Assembly: GCF_019393635.1 (NCBI RefSeq)
Contig: NC_057861.1
Span: 54,759,532 to 54,823,531, forward strand
Length of the DNA stretch: 64,000 nt
Reading direction: 5' to 3'
Source of the DNA: Dromiciops gliroides
Taxonomy: Eukaryota > Chordata > Mammalia > Microbiotheria > Microbiotheriidae
The translations under genes were made by a program, and so were the position numbers. Shown piece after piece: positions 21,090 through 32,481 of the stretch. The notes under the pieces were generated by a model. It was given only the letters and a program-made list of their open reading frames with translations, did no database searches and was not told where the DNA came from. Each line of letters opens with the position of its first letter. The stretch's first letter is position 1.

Positions 21090-21175
21090 AGGGATTTGAG
21101 GCCTCAAGACCATTCTATCTCTTGTAGTCTAAAGTTTCTTTTCGTTTTGACTTTCTTGTATTTTAGGGGCCCTCC

Positions 21176-21395
21176 CAGCTCTGACATTCTATGCTCTGAG
21201 GACCTCCCCCCATCTAACATTCTACACTCTAAGGACCCTCCCCCTTCCCCCAAGCTCTGACATTCTAAGGGCCCTCCCAGCTCTGACATTCTAAGGCTCC
21301 TTCTAGCTCTGAAATTCTAGGTTCTAAGGGCCCTTTCAGCTCAGACATCCTGTGATTTAAGGATCTTCCCAGTTCTTACATTCCGCGTTTTAAGC
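21176..21395. repeat. degenerate tandem array, ~33 bp unit (inverted relative to 4390-4885)
   Basis: About seven units of GGGCCCTCCCAGCTCTGACA-TTCTA(T/A)GCTCTGA type. The reverse complement (AGAATGTCAGAGCTGGGAGG) is the unit of the array at 4390-4885. Confidence 0.82.
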
Positions 21396-21447
21396 CATCC
21401 ACCCCGTCTAAGACCTCTCCCCAAACCCCGGCCCCCGCCTCCCCCCG

Positions 21448-21474
21448 CCCCCCCCCCCCCCCCCCCCCCCCCCC
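21448..21474. repeat. uninterrupted run of 27 C
   Basis: A pure cytosine homopolymer within a C-rich stretch starting near 21429. The exact length is uncertain, as such runs are prone to sequencing error. Confidence 0.95.
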
Positions 21475-21475
21475 G

Positions 21476-22959
21476 CTTCTCAGGCTCTGGGCTGTGCAAA
21501 GCCAAGAGTTCGAGGAGAGAGGTGCCGGCAGAGGGCGCCAGCGCCCCAGGCTGAGCTGCCGCGTGCCGTCACCTGCTCCCTCCTCCCTTCCCCACTCTCC
21601 GCCCACTGGCACTGTGTGCCCACCAGCAGTGTAGGAGGCAGGGTCCTGGGTTGTGCAGAGTGTGAGCCATGGTTACATGGCGCCATGGTGGGCTGTGGGG
21701 AGTGACTAGGGATCGGACTGGCAGGAGGAGCCTGAGAAGCAGCCCCCAACGCAGAAGCCGCTGCGCTCTCGTGTCTCACTCCCACCTACCCAGGGAAGGC
21801 GAGGAGCAACGGACCTTTCCACGTTCTCCTAGCCCCATTTTAAATACTTTGCTTTCATTGCCAAGTGCAGCAGAACTACCTTTTCGGCGGCTTTGTAAAT
21901 TTTCACAACACCTTTCCTCATTATCCATAGACTGCACATTATTGTCCCCATTTTCCAGATAGGAAAACCAAGGCTCCAAAAGTCTGACGACCTCCTAGAT
22001 CGCTCAGCTATAGAGGGCTTAGCCAGGAACCTGATACTAAGTATAAGGCTCTTTTCTGCGAGCTGTGGGGAGGCTGCTTTTTTTCTTCTTCTTTTTTTTT
22101 CCCCCTTCCCTGCTTCTGACTTTGAGGTGGAGGCTGTTCCCTGGGCCGGCCAGACAATCGTCTGCAGCTTTCAGGTCTCACACTCTGAGGTCCCAGAAAA
22201 GATCTTATTCATTGCAAGACTAGATGTCCTGGGAAAACCCCCCCTCCCCCCAAAATAGATTATTTTGAGACCGTTTAGATGCCACAAGAGAGCTTTTCAG
22301 GGAGCTGTCCTGTATCTAGAACGAGTTAGGGGACCTGAGCAAGGTATTACTGGGCTCCTCTCTGCTTGAAACAAGCTTCATCCGAACAGAATAGAATTCC
22401 AGAATCCCAGAATTAAGAGTTAGAAGGAACCGTGCAGGGCATTCAGTCCAACCTCTTTCTTTTGCAGAAGATACTAGGGCCGGCAGAAGGGAAGGGACTT
22501 GCCTCTGATCACACAGGACTCCAAATTTAGGTAGCACCTTAATGTCGTAATGAAAAGAGCAAAGGACTTTGGTGTTAGTCGAAACCTGAATCAGTCCCTG
22601 CTCTGATCCTGACTCTGGGCCAGCACCTTCCTGTCCTGAATCTCAGTTTCCCCATCTGTAAAATGAAACTAAACACTACTTGCATAAATCGTGGTGTGTA
22701 GTGAAAAAGAGTGTCCAATCTCCGTGTGACCACTGGCAGGGTACTTGTCAGAAACAGTTTCCTCGTTTGTGAAATGGGGGCGCTCATTCTTGCAACTACT
22801 AACTAGAACCGGGGTTGTTGTTGGGGGTGGGGTGGAGAGAAATGCGTTATTTTGCAAACCTTTTAAAGCCCCTCCACCCCCATGTGAGGCGGGAGGGGGG
22901 CCCTTAGGGCTGTGGCGAGGATAGCGCTTTAAAAACTTTAAAGCACAAGATTATTCCAG
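21476..22959. other. upstream flank of GADD45B, GC-rich, no gene
   Basis: Holds GC-rich unique sequence (21480-21780) and two old SINE-like pieces (about 22385-22535 minus; about 22545-22680 plus, ending CATCTGTAAAATGAAAC). Open frames on both strands show no domain. Confidence 0.5.
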
Positions 22960-23262
22960 ACCCGCCCCCCACCCCACTCCCGGCGCCCACCCCCCATGCC
23001 CCTGCTCTGGCTGCCGCTTAGGAAAGGGCGCGGTGCCCAGGAGCTGATTGGGTCGAACTGAGCTCCCCGGGGTCCGGGCACAAGAAGCTAGAAGCGCGAC
23101 TGGGCATTCCGACCCAAACTACCTTTGGAAATTCTGCCCCGGTGCAGGGGATGGGGGGAACTGGGACACAGACACGCCAGGAGGGCTGCAATGGTGTCAC
23201 CCAGACAGCTCTCTCCTTCCGGAAAGCAGCTCTCTGCAAAATCACATGCACTAGCCGGGCGG

Positions 23263-23306
23263 TGGAAATCCCGTGCAGAAACTGGGAGCCGCTGCCGGGA
23301 AACTCA
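23263..23306. promoter_or_regulatory. two NF-kappaB-like sites in GADD45B promoter
   Basis: TGGAAATCCC (23263-23272; reverse GGGATTTCCA) and GGGAAACTCA (23297-23306) each fit the kappaB pattern GGGRNNYYCC with one final mismatch. They lie roughly 290-330 bp upstream of the predicted start of transcription. GADD45B is a known NF-kappaB target, so the sites are plausible but unproven. Confidence 0.45.
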
Positions 23307-23464
23307 CTCGAAACCTCCTTCTTTAAAAAAAAAAACAAAAAAAAAACCCCAACCGTTCTCAGCTACTTGGCCCCCCCCCCCTCCCGCGCCTCGAGCCCCC
23401 ACGTGGGGCAGCCCCGGGGGAGATCCGAGCCCGCCCAAAGCCGCCTGCTGCTCCGCACGTTGAG

Positions 23465-23592
23465 CCAATAGCAGCCAGGCTGCCTTCGTTTTCGTGAGCC
23501 GGACGGCCAATAAACGCGACGGAGGGCTCTGGGAGGCCACGCCCCTTGGCCGTCGAAGGCCATATAAGGAGGGCACGGCGGCGTTCGAGAGA
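23465..23592 (+). promoter_or_regulatory. GADD45B core promoter
   Basis: Elements in order: CCAAT at 23465-23469, CCAAT at 23507-23511, a CACGCCCC GC/KLF box at 23539-23546 and a TATAAGG box at 23563-23569. Transcription is predicted to start near 23590-23595, 25-30 bp after the TATA box. A TATA box inside a CpG island is typical of a rapidly inducible gene. Confidence 0.75.
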
Positions 23593-23933
23593 GTCGGGCT
23601 TTGGTACTGTTGTGGATCGCCGGGACACCTTGGATTTAACGCCGCTTGGATTTGTTTGCTGTTTTTCGTCTGCTTGCTCGCTGGATTAATTGCGTTGGCT
23701 CGGGGATCTTGCCGCTTTTTCTTCTTTTTTTTAAGAATTCTTTCATCATCGCTCCGACGTTTTCTGCCTCGGGACTCGTGGCTGCCACTGCCGCCGCCGC
23801 CGCCACCTCCTCCTGTCTCGGGACGGAGGGACCCCTGGCTCCAGGGAGCTCGGCCGACTTGGGCTTCGAGGTCTCGGCTTCAGTGTTTCCGACTAGTTTG
23901 GGGGCTCCTTCCACTGTGGATTACAATTGCACC
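23592..23933 (+). other. GADD45B: GADD45B 5' UTR (predicted)
   Basis: About 340 bases from the predicted start site to the ATG, with T-rich and (GCC)n stretches. The start of transcription is inferred from the TATA position, so the left edge may shift. Confidence 0.6.
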
Positions 23934-25268
23934 ATGACCTTGGAAGAAGTCGTAGCCTGCGAGAGTGCGGCTCAGAAGTGAGTGTCCAGCCGGGGGGCAG
24001 ACCTCCCCTCCGCCCTGTGGGGCAGACTTCCCAGGCTCCGACGACCTCCCTGGGCTGGCCGAGAGCTCACGATGTTGCCGCCTTGCCGCCTGGAGGGGCC
24101 TCGGACTCATTCCTTCTTCCCTCTGGATGTCCAAGGGGGAGGGGGTCCCTGTCTCTAAAAAGAACTATCTGTGATCGCCCCTGCTTTTCTCCGCCCCAGC
24201 ACCTTTTCTGATCTCTTACCCTCTGTGCCTCGGTTTCTCTCCAGGATGCAGACGGTGAGCAATGCAGTGGAGGAGTTGCTCGTAGCGGCGCAGCGCCAGG
24301 ACCGCCTGACAGTGGGCGTGTATGAGTCGGCTAAGCTGATGAATGTGTAAGTTTCTGCTTGTCTTTTTCATGCTGCTGGGGTGGGGGGCTAGTGGGCTGG
24401 TGGGCGGTGGGCGGAGGGGTCCCTTGTGCACAGCCCACGGTTGTGCAGGAGGAGTTTTGCAGCATCCCCGTAAGCGAGGGAGACCTTTTCCCCTTGTTGA
24501 GAGTTGCTCACCTCTTTCCCCCTTCCTCCCTGCTCAGGGACCCAGACAGCGTGGTCCTTTGCCTCTTGGCTATCGATGAGGATGAAGAGGATGACATCGC
24601 CTTGCAGATCCATTTCACGTTGATCCAAGCCTTTTGCTGTGACAACGACATAGATATAGTTCGGGTGTCTGGGATGAGGAGGCTGGCTGAGCTGCTGGGA
24701 GAGCCGGGGCCCACGGAAGAGACTGAGGAAACCCGGGATCTTCACTGCCTGCTGGTCACGGTGGGTGAGCCTGTCCCTCCCTAGCTTGGGGCAGGGTTAC
24801 TTAGCAACTCAGACAAATAGATAGGGACCTGCGGGGCCTGCTGTGAGAGAGAAGTTATTTTGTTTGTCAACAAGGTTTACAAAAGGAGGTGGGGAGACAG
24901 GACTCAGAATTCCATCCCCTGCCATCTGGCTTGAAGAGAGGGCATCTCGTGCCCTGGCCAGCTCAGCACTGAGCTATTCTGGGCACCCATGGGCCAGTGC
25001 CCAGGTATCCCCGCCCAGCCAGGCCCATAACTCATAACTTGGTGCTATTTTGGGATGGGCCTTGTTTTTCTGAATGGGGGAGGGAAGAGTGGAAGAGTGT
25101 TGCTTACTTGGACCTCCCTAGCCTAATGCTTTTTTTTTTTCTCCCCCCACTCAGAATCCTCATACTGACTCATGGAAGAGCCATGGGCTGGTAGAAGTGG
25201 CTAGCTACTGTGAGGAAAGTCGGGAGAACAACCAGTGGCTCCCCAACATCTCCCTCCAGGAGCGCTGA
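23934..25268 (+). CDS. GADD45B: GADD45B, growth arrest and DNA-damage-inducible beta
   Basis: Four coding exons, 23934-23977, 24245-24346, 24538-24760 and 25155-25268, join to 483 nt (160 aa plus stop), the length of human GADD45B. Donors are GTGAGT, GTAAGT and GTGGGT, all acceptors are AG, and the introns are short (267, 191 and 394 bp). The ATG has the context GCACCATGA, and the protein starts [15 protein letters not shown], clearly the beta paralog. The whole chain is one L7Ae/L30e-like domain. An acidic loop (about residues 62-68, DEDEEDD) and a second acidic stretch (about 104-116) correspond to regions reported to contact MKK7. The C-terminus ends SLQER. Family role: a small nuclear/cytoplasmic regulator without enzymatic activity that activates MTK1/MEKK4, restrains MKK7-JNK signalling, and binds PCNA, p21 and CDK1-cyclin B1 after stress, TGF-beta or NF-kappaB signals. 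No frameshift or missing conserved segment is seen. Confidence 0.97.
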
Positions 25269-25965
25269 CATCCTTCTCCAAACATAGAAAATTGCTGCCT
25301 TGCAGACACATTTAATAAAAAAAAAAACCCACCCCCCCTTCCCAAATCACACCAGAACCCAACCATCAAGACCACTGTCGGGAAGAGGTGTAAGGGACAG
25401 AATGTTCTTGCTGAAATGGGGTGAAGAAACCCCTGGAACCTCTGTCAGGACCCAGGAGTCTGGGTCACCTGGGGTCAGGAATGACAGAGCTGAGAGGTGG
25501 GACTGTGTCGGCCTCAAGAAGATCCACCAGCCAGAGCGAGAAGGTGACAATGGGGCTGTGGCACCCAGGGCTGCCTGGAGTCCAGTGATTAAGTCGGGCA
25601 ATAGGAGGGAGACCTGCCTTCCCCCACCACTAAGGGACTATGCATGGAGACAAGATGGTCGGGCTGCCCCTCCGGCCGGCCTCGGTGGCCTGTTAACTGT
25701 TGCAAATGGGAGTTGGAATTTGCAACCAAGACTTGATGGTGGGAGGTCTAGAGTGACCTGCTGGGAGCCTGGGGACAGGCTGCTGCTGCCGTGCACTTAA
25801 GAGCTCCCAGTCTGCAAACAATATATAGATATTTTTACGTTATTGCACTAACCGAGCCGTTTGAGAAGAGAGGACAAGTTTATACATATATATATATATT
25901 TTTTTGTGTATGTGTGTGTGTCCAATGCTGGTTTGGTAATAAATTTGCTGTACTCTCAGGCTCCT
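25269..25965 (+). other. GADD45B: GADD45B 3' UTR with two polyA signals
   Basis: AATAAA at 25938-25943 is preceded by a TATA/GTGT-rich segment and followed by a TG-rich stretch, and is the likely main end of the mRNA. A proximal AATAAA at 25314-25319 overlaps one ATTTA pentamer and runs into A's; it could give a much shorter transcript. Confidence 0.75.
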
Positions 25966-25969
25966 GTGC

Positions 25970-27150
25970 TTGTCGGCCCTTCTGTCCCCTCCCCCAGTCT
26001 CTTTCACGGCTGAGCTGCCCCAGAGGGATCTCGGCTGAATGTTGTCCTGCCGCCTTAGACCAGGAAGTCTTAACTCCCTGTTAAAAACCACTTCAGGAGT
26101 AACTTGCTGCGAGTTTGCAAAAACACTGCAGTTTCTGTGGTCGGCGCCAAGGCCTCAAACTAATAACAAAGGCCTAACTCTTTTTTTTTTCTTCCCCTCC
26201 TCTCTTCTCTCTTTTCCCTCCCTCTCCCCTTAGCACAGCAATTAAAAGACCGGTTTATTGCGAAACTCAGCAACTATCCACGGTGCGCGTGTGCCCCGTG
26301 AGCTCTGCTTTACCATGCCGGCTCCTTTGGCGCCTGCCCCGATCTCAATTAGGCAGAACACAAAATTGAAGAGGTTGCAAATCTACCGCAGACAGCCCCA
26401 ACTACCCCCCCCCTTCCCTCCCCACCCCTTCCCTTTAGCTCCCCTTCTTGCAAAAGGGGAAGGGCTTTGCCCCACCGAGGTCATGTAGCAGAGCTAGTGG
26501 GCAGACCTGCGCCTCCTGAGATCTTAGTGAATCCGAGATGGGACCCTTTGGGCCAGATGTTTACCAATGAGAGCCCAGAAAGGTGGTCACACAGGTGGCA
26601 GGCTGCATGGGGGTGGGGAGGTAGGCATTCTCTTCCCTCCCTCCTCTCCATTTTGCAGAGGGATGGGAGGTCGAGTTTACAAGCTATTTCATTTGGCCTT
26701 GAAACTGAAAACTGGTTATGTGGATTCTTCTTCATTCCCCCTTTCTTCCCCACCAGTCCTGGCCTCCAGACCCCCCCCCCCCTCCCCGCCACACTCCCAC
26801 CTGCAGCTACTGGCTCCTTGGAGTCCTGGGTCATACCTGCCTTTTCAGAATGGTTTTAAATGCCCCCTAGGAAGACACAAGATGGAGGGGATCCCCCACC
26901 CCCAGACTATTTATTGCACATCCTATATTGGGATGTGGGGACCCAGAGGGAAGGGCAACCAGTTCCAAGTCAGTGTGGTACAGTAGGGAGGGTGAGGAGA
27001 TGAAGGGAGGGGCTAGTAGTTGCGGGAGGGGGAGATCAAGAAAGGTGGTAGGAGGGGGTGCTAGAGCCAAGTCATGAGGACTGTTCTAAGGACTTTCCCA
27101 GGCCATTGATTTCACATCTCCAGTTCTAATCTAATACTTTTTAAATTTTT
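25970..27150. other. downstream flank, no gene recognised
   Basis: GC-moderate unique sequence with C-runs and pyrimidine-rich patches (26175-26230, 26770-26790). Open frames occur on both strands without domain similarity. Confidence 0.5.
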
Positions 27151-27151
27151 T

Positions 27152-27297
27152 TGTTTGTTTTGGGGAGGCAATTGGGGTTAAGTGACTTGCCCAGGGTCAC
27201 ACAGCTAGTAAGTGTTAAGTGTCTGAGCCTGGATTTGAACTCAGGTCCTCCTGAATCCAGGGCTGGTGCTCTATCCACTGCACCACCTAGCTGCCCC
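27152..27297 (-). mobile_element. marsupial SINE, short type
   Basis: Minus full copy. TCTAATCTAATACTTTTTA on both sides (one edge base differs) is a long target duplication. Confidence 0.92.
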
Positions 27298-27429
27298 CTC
27301 TAATCTAATACTTTTTAGAAACTCCAGTGAGCCCCTGCAGGGTAGAGTAAGGACAGCTCCCTTCCCGCCCCCCCCCCCCAGTCTTCCTCTGGCCTGTATA
27401 AACCCAGGGCTCCCTCAACTCCATCCTCT

Positions 27430-27605
27430 CCCCTCCCCTAGAACTGAAAGACCTAGAAGCCACCTAGTCCAATCCCCTCATTTTATAGATGAGGAAATGA
27501 GGTTAAATGACTTGCCCAAAGTCACCGTAGATTAGTGACCCAGGTGAGGTTTGGACCCAGGTGTCTTGCCTTCAGAATCAGTGCTCCAACCACAGTGCCC
27601 CAGTG
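27430..27605 (-). mobile_element. ancient MIR-like SINE
   Basis: CCTAGTCCAATCCCCTCATT, TTATAGATGAGGAAATGAGG, GACTTGCCCAAAGTCA, and a degraded head. A related plus-strand MIR piece follows at about 27770-27905. Confidence 0.65.
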
Positions 27606-28178
27606 TCCACTGCTTAAGTAGCTCCTGGATTTTTTTTTTTTAATTTGCCTGAGGTTGCAAGGTTGTGTAGTCTGTACTGGAGCATGGTGTTTTCTTTGAG
27701 AATATTTAGTACTCCAGCCAATCAATGTACAGTCTAATGTAGAAAGCTTAGGCCCCCCAGGTTCTAGGTTCTGCTTCTGTCACCGACACGTGGGGTACTC
27801 TTGGGCAAGTCCCTTTCTCTGGGTGTCAGTTTTCCTATCTGCCAAGTGAAGGCGTTGGATCTGGCGATTTCCAAGATTCCCTTCGGGTCTCAATAGTCTA
27901 TGGTATTCTTTGGTCTCATCCTAGTCCGTCCCCGCCCCCAAACATCTCTAGGGTTTGAGAGTCCAGCTCTGGAGGAAAGGGAAAACCTCAGGAGAAAGTC
28001 CAGAGGAGGTTGGGGGGGGGGAGGGGGAGTAGGATGGGGAGGGCCAGGAGACCGGGAGAGGATGCACCTGCTAGCACCTCCCTCTCCCCTCCTCCTCCCT
28101 CCTCTCTCCATCCCGACCTTTTCACTGAGCCCGGCGTGGGCGCCCCCGAGGAAAGCCCCAGAGCGGAGCCCCCGCGTA

Positions 28179-28194
28179 TGAGTCACATGCAAAT
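28179..28194. promoter_or_regulatory. adjacent AP-1 and octamer motifs
   Basis: TGAGTCA (28179-28185) is followed after one base by ATGCAAAT (28187-28194). Both are exact consensus sites, in GC-rich unique sequence about 2.2 kb downstream of the GADD45B mRNA end. A candidate enhancer core; no functional evidence. Confidence 0.4.
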
Positions 28195-28529
28195 GAGCTG
28201 TCCTTACAACTCTCCACCCCCCTCAGAACGTGGGGTCCCTCCTCCGGCTCTCCCATAGCTTCCCACGCACACATGTGGCTTGGCCGAAAGTGGTGGGGGG
28301 AGAGAGAATGACAGATACTCACAGAGGGGGAGGAAGGAGTAGAAACAGAACTATATATGGGGGGGCGCAGGATGGGGAGCAAGAAGGAAGAGAGGAAGGA
28401 GAGTGAGTGGGGACTCAGCAGGGCCCAGGAGATGGGGGCGGGGAGGAGGGGAACGACTGACCTTCCAGCTGCTGTGGAAGAGGAGACCACACTTGGGTAA
28501 ATACAGATAAGACCAGAGGATTCCAAGCA

Positions 28530-28690
28530 GAGGGGACCTCCAAGATTTCTTCACCTCGTTTCCTCATCTATAAGATGGAGATAATAGTATCATGTTACCT
28601 CCAGGTTTGTTGTGAGGATCAGATGAGAAATACTTGTACAACTCTTTGCAAACCTTAAAGTGCTCTGTGTTGGCTGTCATGATTGTTGTT
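28530..28690 (+). mobile_element. MIR-type SINE 3' part
   Basis: TTCCTCATCTATAAGATGGA, GTTGTGAGGATCAGATGAGA and CTCTTTGCAAACCTTAAAGT are typical of the MIR/THER 3' half. Confidence 0.7.
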
Positions 28691-28885
28691 GAGGTTGTTG
28701 CTGCTGCTGTCACTACCGTTTGTATCATGAACTCTTTTGACAGTCCTCTGGTGAAGCCTGTGGACCCCTTCTCAGCATCATATTTTTAAATGAACAAACT
28801 AAAAGATATAACATTACAAAGAAATATAATTTTCAAGATGTTTTTTTAGAAAGCAAGTACACCCATCCCAGGTCAAGAACTCCCT

Positions 28886-29038
28886 TTTTTTTTTTTTTTT
28901 TAGTGAGGCAATTGGGGTTAAGTGACTTGCCCAGGGTCACACAGCTAGTAAGTGTTAAGTGTCTGAGGCCAGATTTTGAACTCAGGTACTCCTGACTCCA
29001 GGGCCTGTGCTCTATCCACTGCGCCACCTAGCTGCCCC
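28886..29038 (-). mobile_element. marsupial SINE, short type
   Basis: Minus full copy flanked by GGTCAAGAACTCC on both sides. Confidence 0.92.
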
Positions 29039-29261
29039 GGTCAAGAACTCCTGATCTGTTTAGTCCAACTCTGTCATTTTACAGATGGTACAACTGAGGC
29101 CCAAAGTGGGGGACAGAATGGCCTGAGGTTATGTGGTTAAGAAATGGTAACGCTGGGCATCTGAGACCTTCTGACTCAGGTCCAGTCCACTAACTTTCCA
29201 CTGTGCTGCAGCTGACTCTCATGTGGCCCCAAGCAGTTTATTTATTTATTTAATTTTAGTA

Positions 29262-29413
29262 TTTTGGGGGGGAGGGCAGAGCAATGAGGGTTATGTGACT
29301 TGCCCAGGGTCACATAGCTAGTAAGTGTCAAGTGTCCAAGGCCAGATTTGAACTCAGGTCCTCTTGAATTAAGAGCTGGTGCTTTATCCGTTGCTCCACC
29401 TAGCTGCGCCACC
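29262..29413 (-). mobile_element. diverged marsupial SINE
   Basis: Minus copy with several substitutions (TCACATAGCT, GTGTCCAAGG, TGAATTAAGAGC). It is followed by a C-run. Confidence 0.8.
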
Positions 29414-29923
29414 CCCCCCCCCAGCAGTTTATTTTAACCGTGGTGGGGGGAGATAGGATGGGAGGGTTTCTACCAAAATGCATTAGGCTTGGAGCACTCA
29501 CCTGCAATCAGACTTGGGCTGATGGCTCCCTTGAACAAAATGCAAGTTTCTCCTGGGATTTGAGGTTGTCCAGAATCTAGCTTCACCCTTTCTTGACACC
29601 TGGAAGGGACCTTAGAGATCATCCCAGTCTAACACTTCCAGCCCCCTCCCCCATTTTATAGTAATGAAAATGGAAAGGAAGGTAGTTTGAGAGAAGGAAC
29701 ATTGTGGAGTCAAGAGATAAGAGTTCAAATTTTGACCCTTTTATTTACTGCCAGTGTGACCTTGGGAAAGTCCAGTAACCTTTCACAGCCTGTTTTCTTA
29801 TCTGAAAAAGGAGAGGTTGGAGAATATGATCCTTCAATCTTCCCATGATCCCACAGCTTGAGTCTTCTAGTCCTCTCATCCCCATCCTCAACTCTTCTTT
29901 CAAGGTCCTAGCCAAAGACTATT

Positions 29924-30265
<342 letters not shown>

Positions 30266-30268
<3 letters not shown>

Positions 30269-30345
30269 GGGCAATGAGGGTTAACTGACTTGCCCAGGGT
30301 CACACAGCAAGCCTTTCCTGATTCAAACCCAGGTCTTTATTTTTT
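30266..30345 (-). mobile_element. fragment of a marsupial SINE
   Basis: Minus fragment (GGGCAATGAGGGTTAACTGA to AACCCAGGTCTT). The adjacent CT/CTTT tract grew from, or next to, its tail. Confidence 0.75.
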
Positions 30346-30885
30346 CAGTTGGTATTTAGTTTTTCTTCACTTCCACTTTTTACTTCCACTCCACTGAAAA
30401 GAAAACTAAAACCCTTGTAATAAATATGCAGCGTCAAGCAAAACATTCCCATAGCGGCCATGCCAGAAATGTGTGCCTCCATCCTTCTCCGTCAAGAGGT
30501 AAGTACAATTCTTCATCACTGATCCTCTGGAATCATGGTTTGCCCTTGCATTGATTAAAATTCTTGATTCTTTCAAAAAAAATGTTTTTACAGTGCTGTT
30601 ATTATATAAATTGTTCTGGTTTTGCTCACTTCACTTTGCATCAATTCATACAGGTCTTCCTATAGCATCACTTTTTTTTCTAATTAATTTTTATTTGATT
30701 TTCAGTTCCAAATTCTTTTCCCTATTCTCATCCATTGAGAAGGTAAGAAAAATAGATCTCTTTACAAATATCTATGGTCATGCAAAAGGAAACTTCCTCC
30801 TTAGCCATGGTTTTGTTTTTGTTTTTTAGAAAGAAATAGAAGAAAATATGCTTGAATATGTACTGAGTCCATCAGCTCTTACAGT

Positions 30886-31037
30886 TTTTTTTTTTTTTTT
30901 AAGTGAGGCAATTGGGGTCAAGTGACTTGCCCAGGGTCACACAGCTAGTAAGTGTTATGTGTCTGAGGCCGGATTTGAACTCAGGTACTCCTGACTCCAG
31001 AGCCAGTGCTCTATCCACTGCGCCACCTAGCTGCCCC
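30886..31037 (-). mobile_element. marsupial SINE nested in LINE cluster
   Basis: Minus full copy. ATCAGCTCTT on both sides is the target duplication. Confidence 0.9.
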
Positions 31038-31397
31038 TCATCAGCTCTTTCTGGAAGTGGACAGAATGTCTTGTCACATATCCTTTGGAATTGTGATTGG
31101 TCATTGTGTTAACCAGAGTTAACCTATTTCACAGTTGATTTTCCTTATACTTTTTCTGTTATTGCATAAATTATTCTCCTGGCTCTGCTCACTTCGATTT
31201 GCATTAGTTCATACAAGTCCTCCCAGGTTTTTCTGAAATCATCCCCTTCATTATTTCTTATAACATATTAGTATTTCATTATATCCATATACCATAATTT
31301 GTTCAGCTGTTCTCCAACTGATGAATTCCCTGCAGTTTTTGGTTCTTTGCTACCAAAAAGAGAGCTGCTACAAATATTTAAAAAAGATTTTTAATTT

Positions 31398-31540
31398 AAT
31401 TTTTTTAAGTGAGACAATTGGGGTTAAGTGACTTGCTTAGGATCACACAGCTAGTGTTAAGTGTCTGAGGCTGGATTTGAATTCAGGTCCTCCTGACTCC
31501 AGGGCCAGTACTCTATCCACTGCACCACCTAGCCGCCCCA
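31398..31540 (-). mobile_element. marsupial SINE nested in LINE
   Basis: Minus copy, slightly shortened in the CORE (CACAGCTAGTGTTAAG). The LINE resumes with TACAAATACTTG, matching TACAAATATTT on the left. Confidence 0.88.
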
Positions 31541-32321
31541 TACAAATACTTGTTTACATATAGGTCCTTTTCCTATTTCTTTGATCTCTTTGGGGCATAT
31601 TTCTAGGCCAAGGAATGCTATTGATAGGTCAAAAGGTATACCCAGTTTAGTAAATTTGGGGGTATCAGCTTAAATTGCTTTCTAGAATAGTCCCAGATCT
31701 CTTTAAATCCAATTCAATGCTCTTTTCACTCCATCTCTAGAACTTAAAGTATTGAGTTCAAGGTGCTGGTGGTATTTTCAGGTTCAAGAACCCAAACAGG
31801 CTTTGTTTTGCCAATCATATCAAATTCACAGTCTTCAGCCTGGGAAATCCAAGTTCTTCCCTGCAATTTAACAAACCATTGATGAAGGAGTGACTTCCTG
31901 TGTACAAGGTCCTGTGCTAGATGCTGGATGCTTTGTCTTCCTAGGTGGTTGGCCATAGATCTTATTCTCCAAGAGCTTGTAGTCTGAAAAGGAAGATAAG
32001 ACAGATACACAAGAGGGCTATAGTTCAAATTGAATCACATGTGGAAAGGAGAAGTCCATACAACGAGTCATGAGAAACTCATGATGGGAGAGATAACAGA
32101 ACCACAGAATTTCAGAGCTAGAAGAGACCTCAGGGTCTGTCTAGTCCAACTAGTACTTGAATACTCCAATATGTCCAAAAAGTGGTCATTCAGCCTTTAC
32201 TTGAAGACCTACACTATGGAGGGGCCCTTGCCCCAGACTCAGTTGTTTAAAAAAAAAATATATATATATATATATATATGTTTAGTTATTTCATTAAATA
32301 TTTCCCAATTACCTTAAATTT

Positions 32322-32481
32322 TTGTTGTTGTTGTTGTTGTTTTTTAGTGAGGCGATTGGGGTTAAGTGACTTGCCCAGGGTCACACAGCTAGTAAGTGTT
32401 AAGTGTCTGAAGCTGGATTTGAACTCAGGTCTTCCTGACTCCAGGGCCAGTACTCTATCCACTGCGCCACCTAGCTGCCCC
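32322..32481 (-). mobile_element. marsupial SINE with TTG-repeat tail, nested in LINE
   Basis: Minus full copy whose tail (read on +) is (TTG)n plus T's. Confidence 0.88.

Larger units (their letters stand above)
22960..24100. promoter_or_regulatory. CpG island over GADD45B 5' end
   Basis: Visibly dense in CG dinucleotides and GC-rich compared with the flanks. It covers the promoter, exon 1 and the start of intron 1. The borders are estimated by eye. Confidence 0.75.

Noticed and set aside
1..23000. Expected upstream neighbour LMNB2 (by human gene order)
   Set aside because: No lamin-type coiled-coil exon is recognisable on either strand; the region is repeat-dominated.
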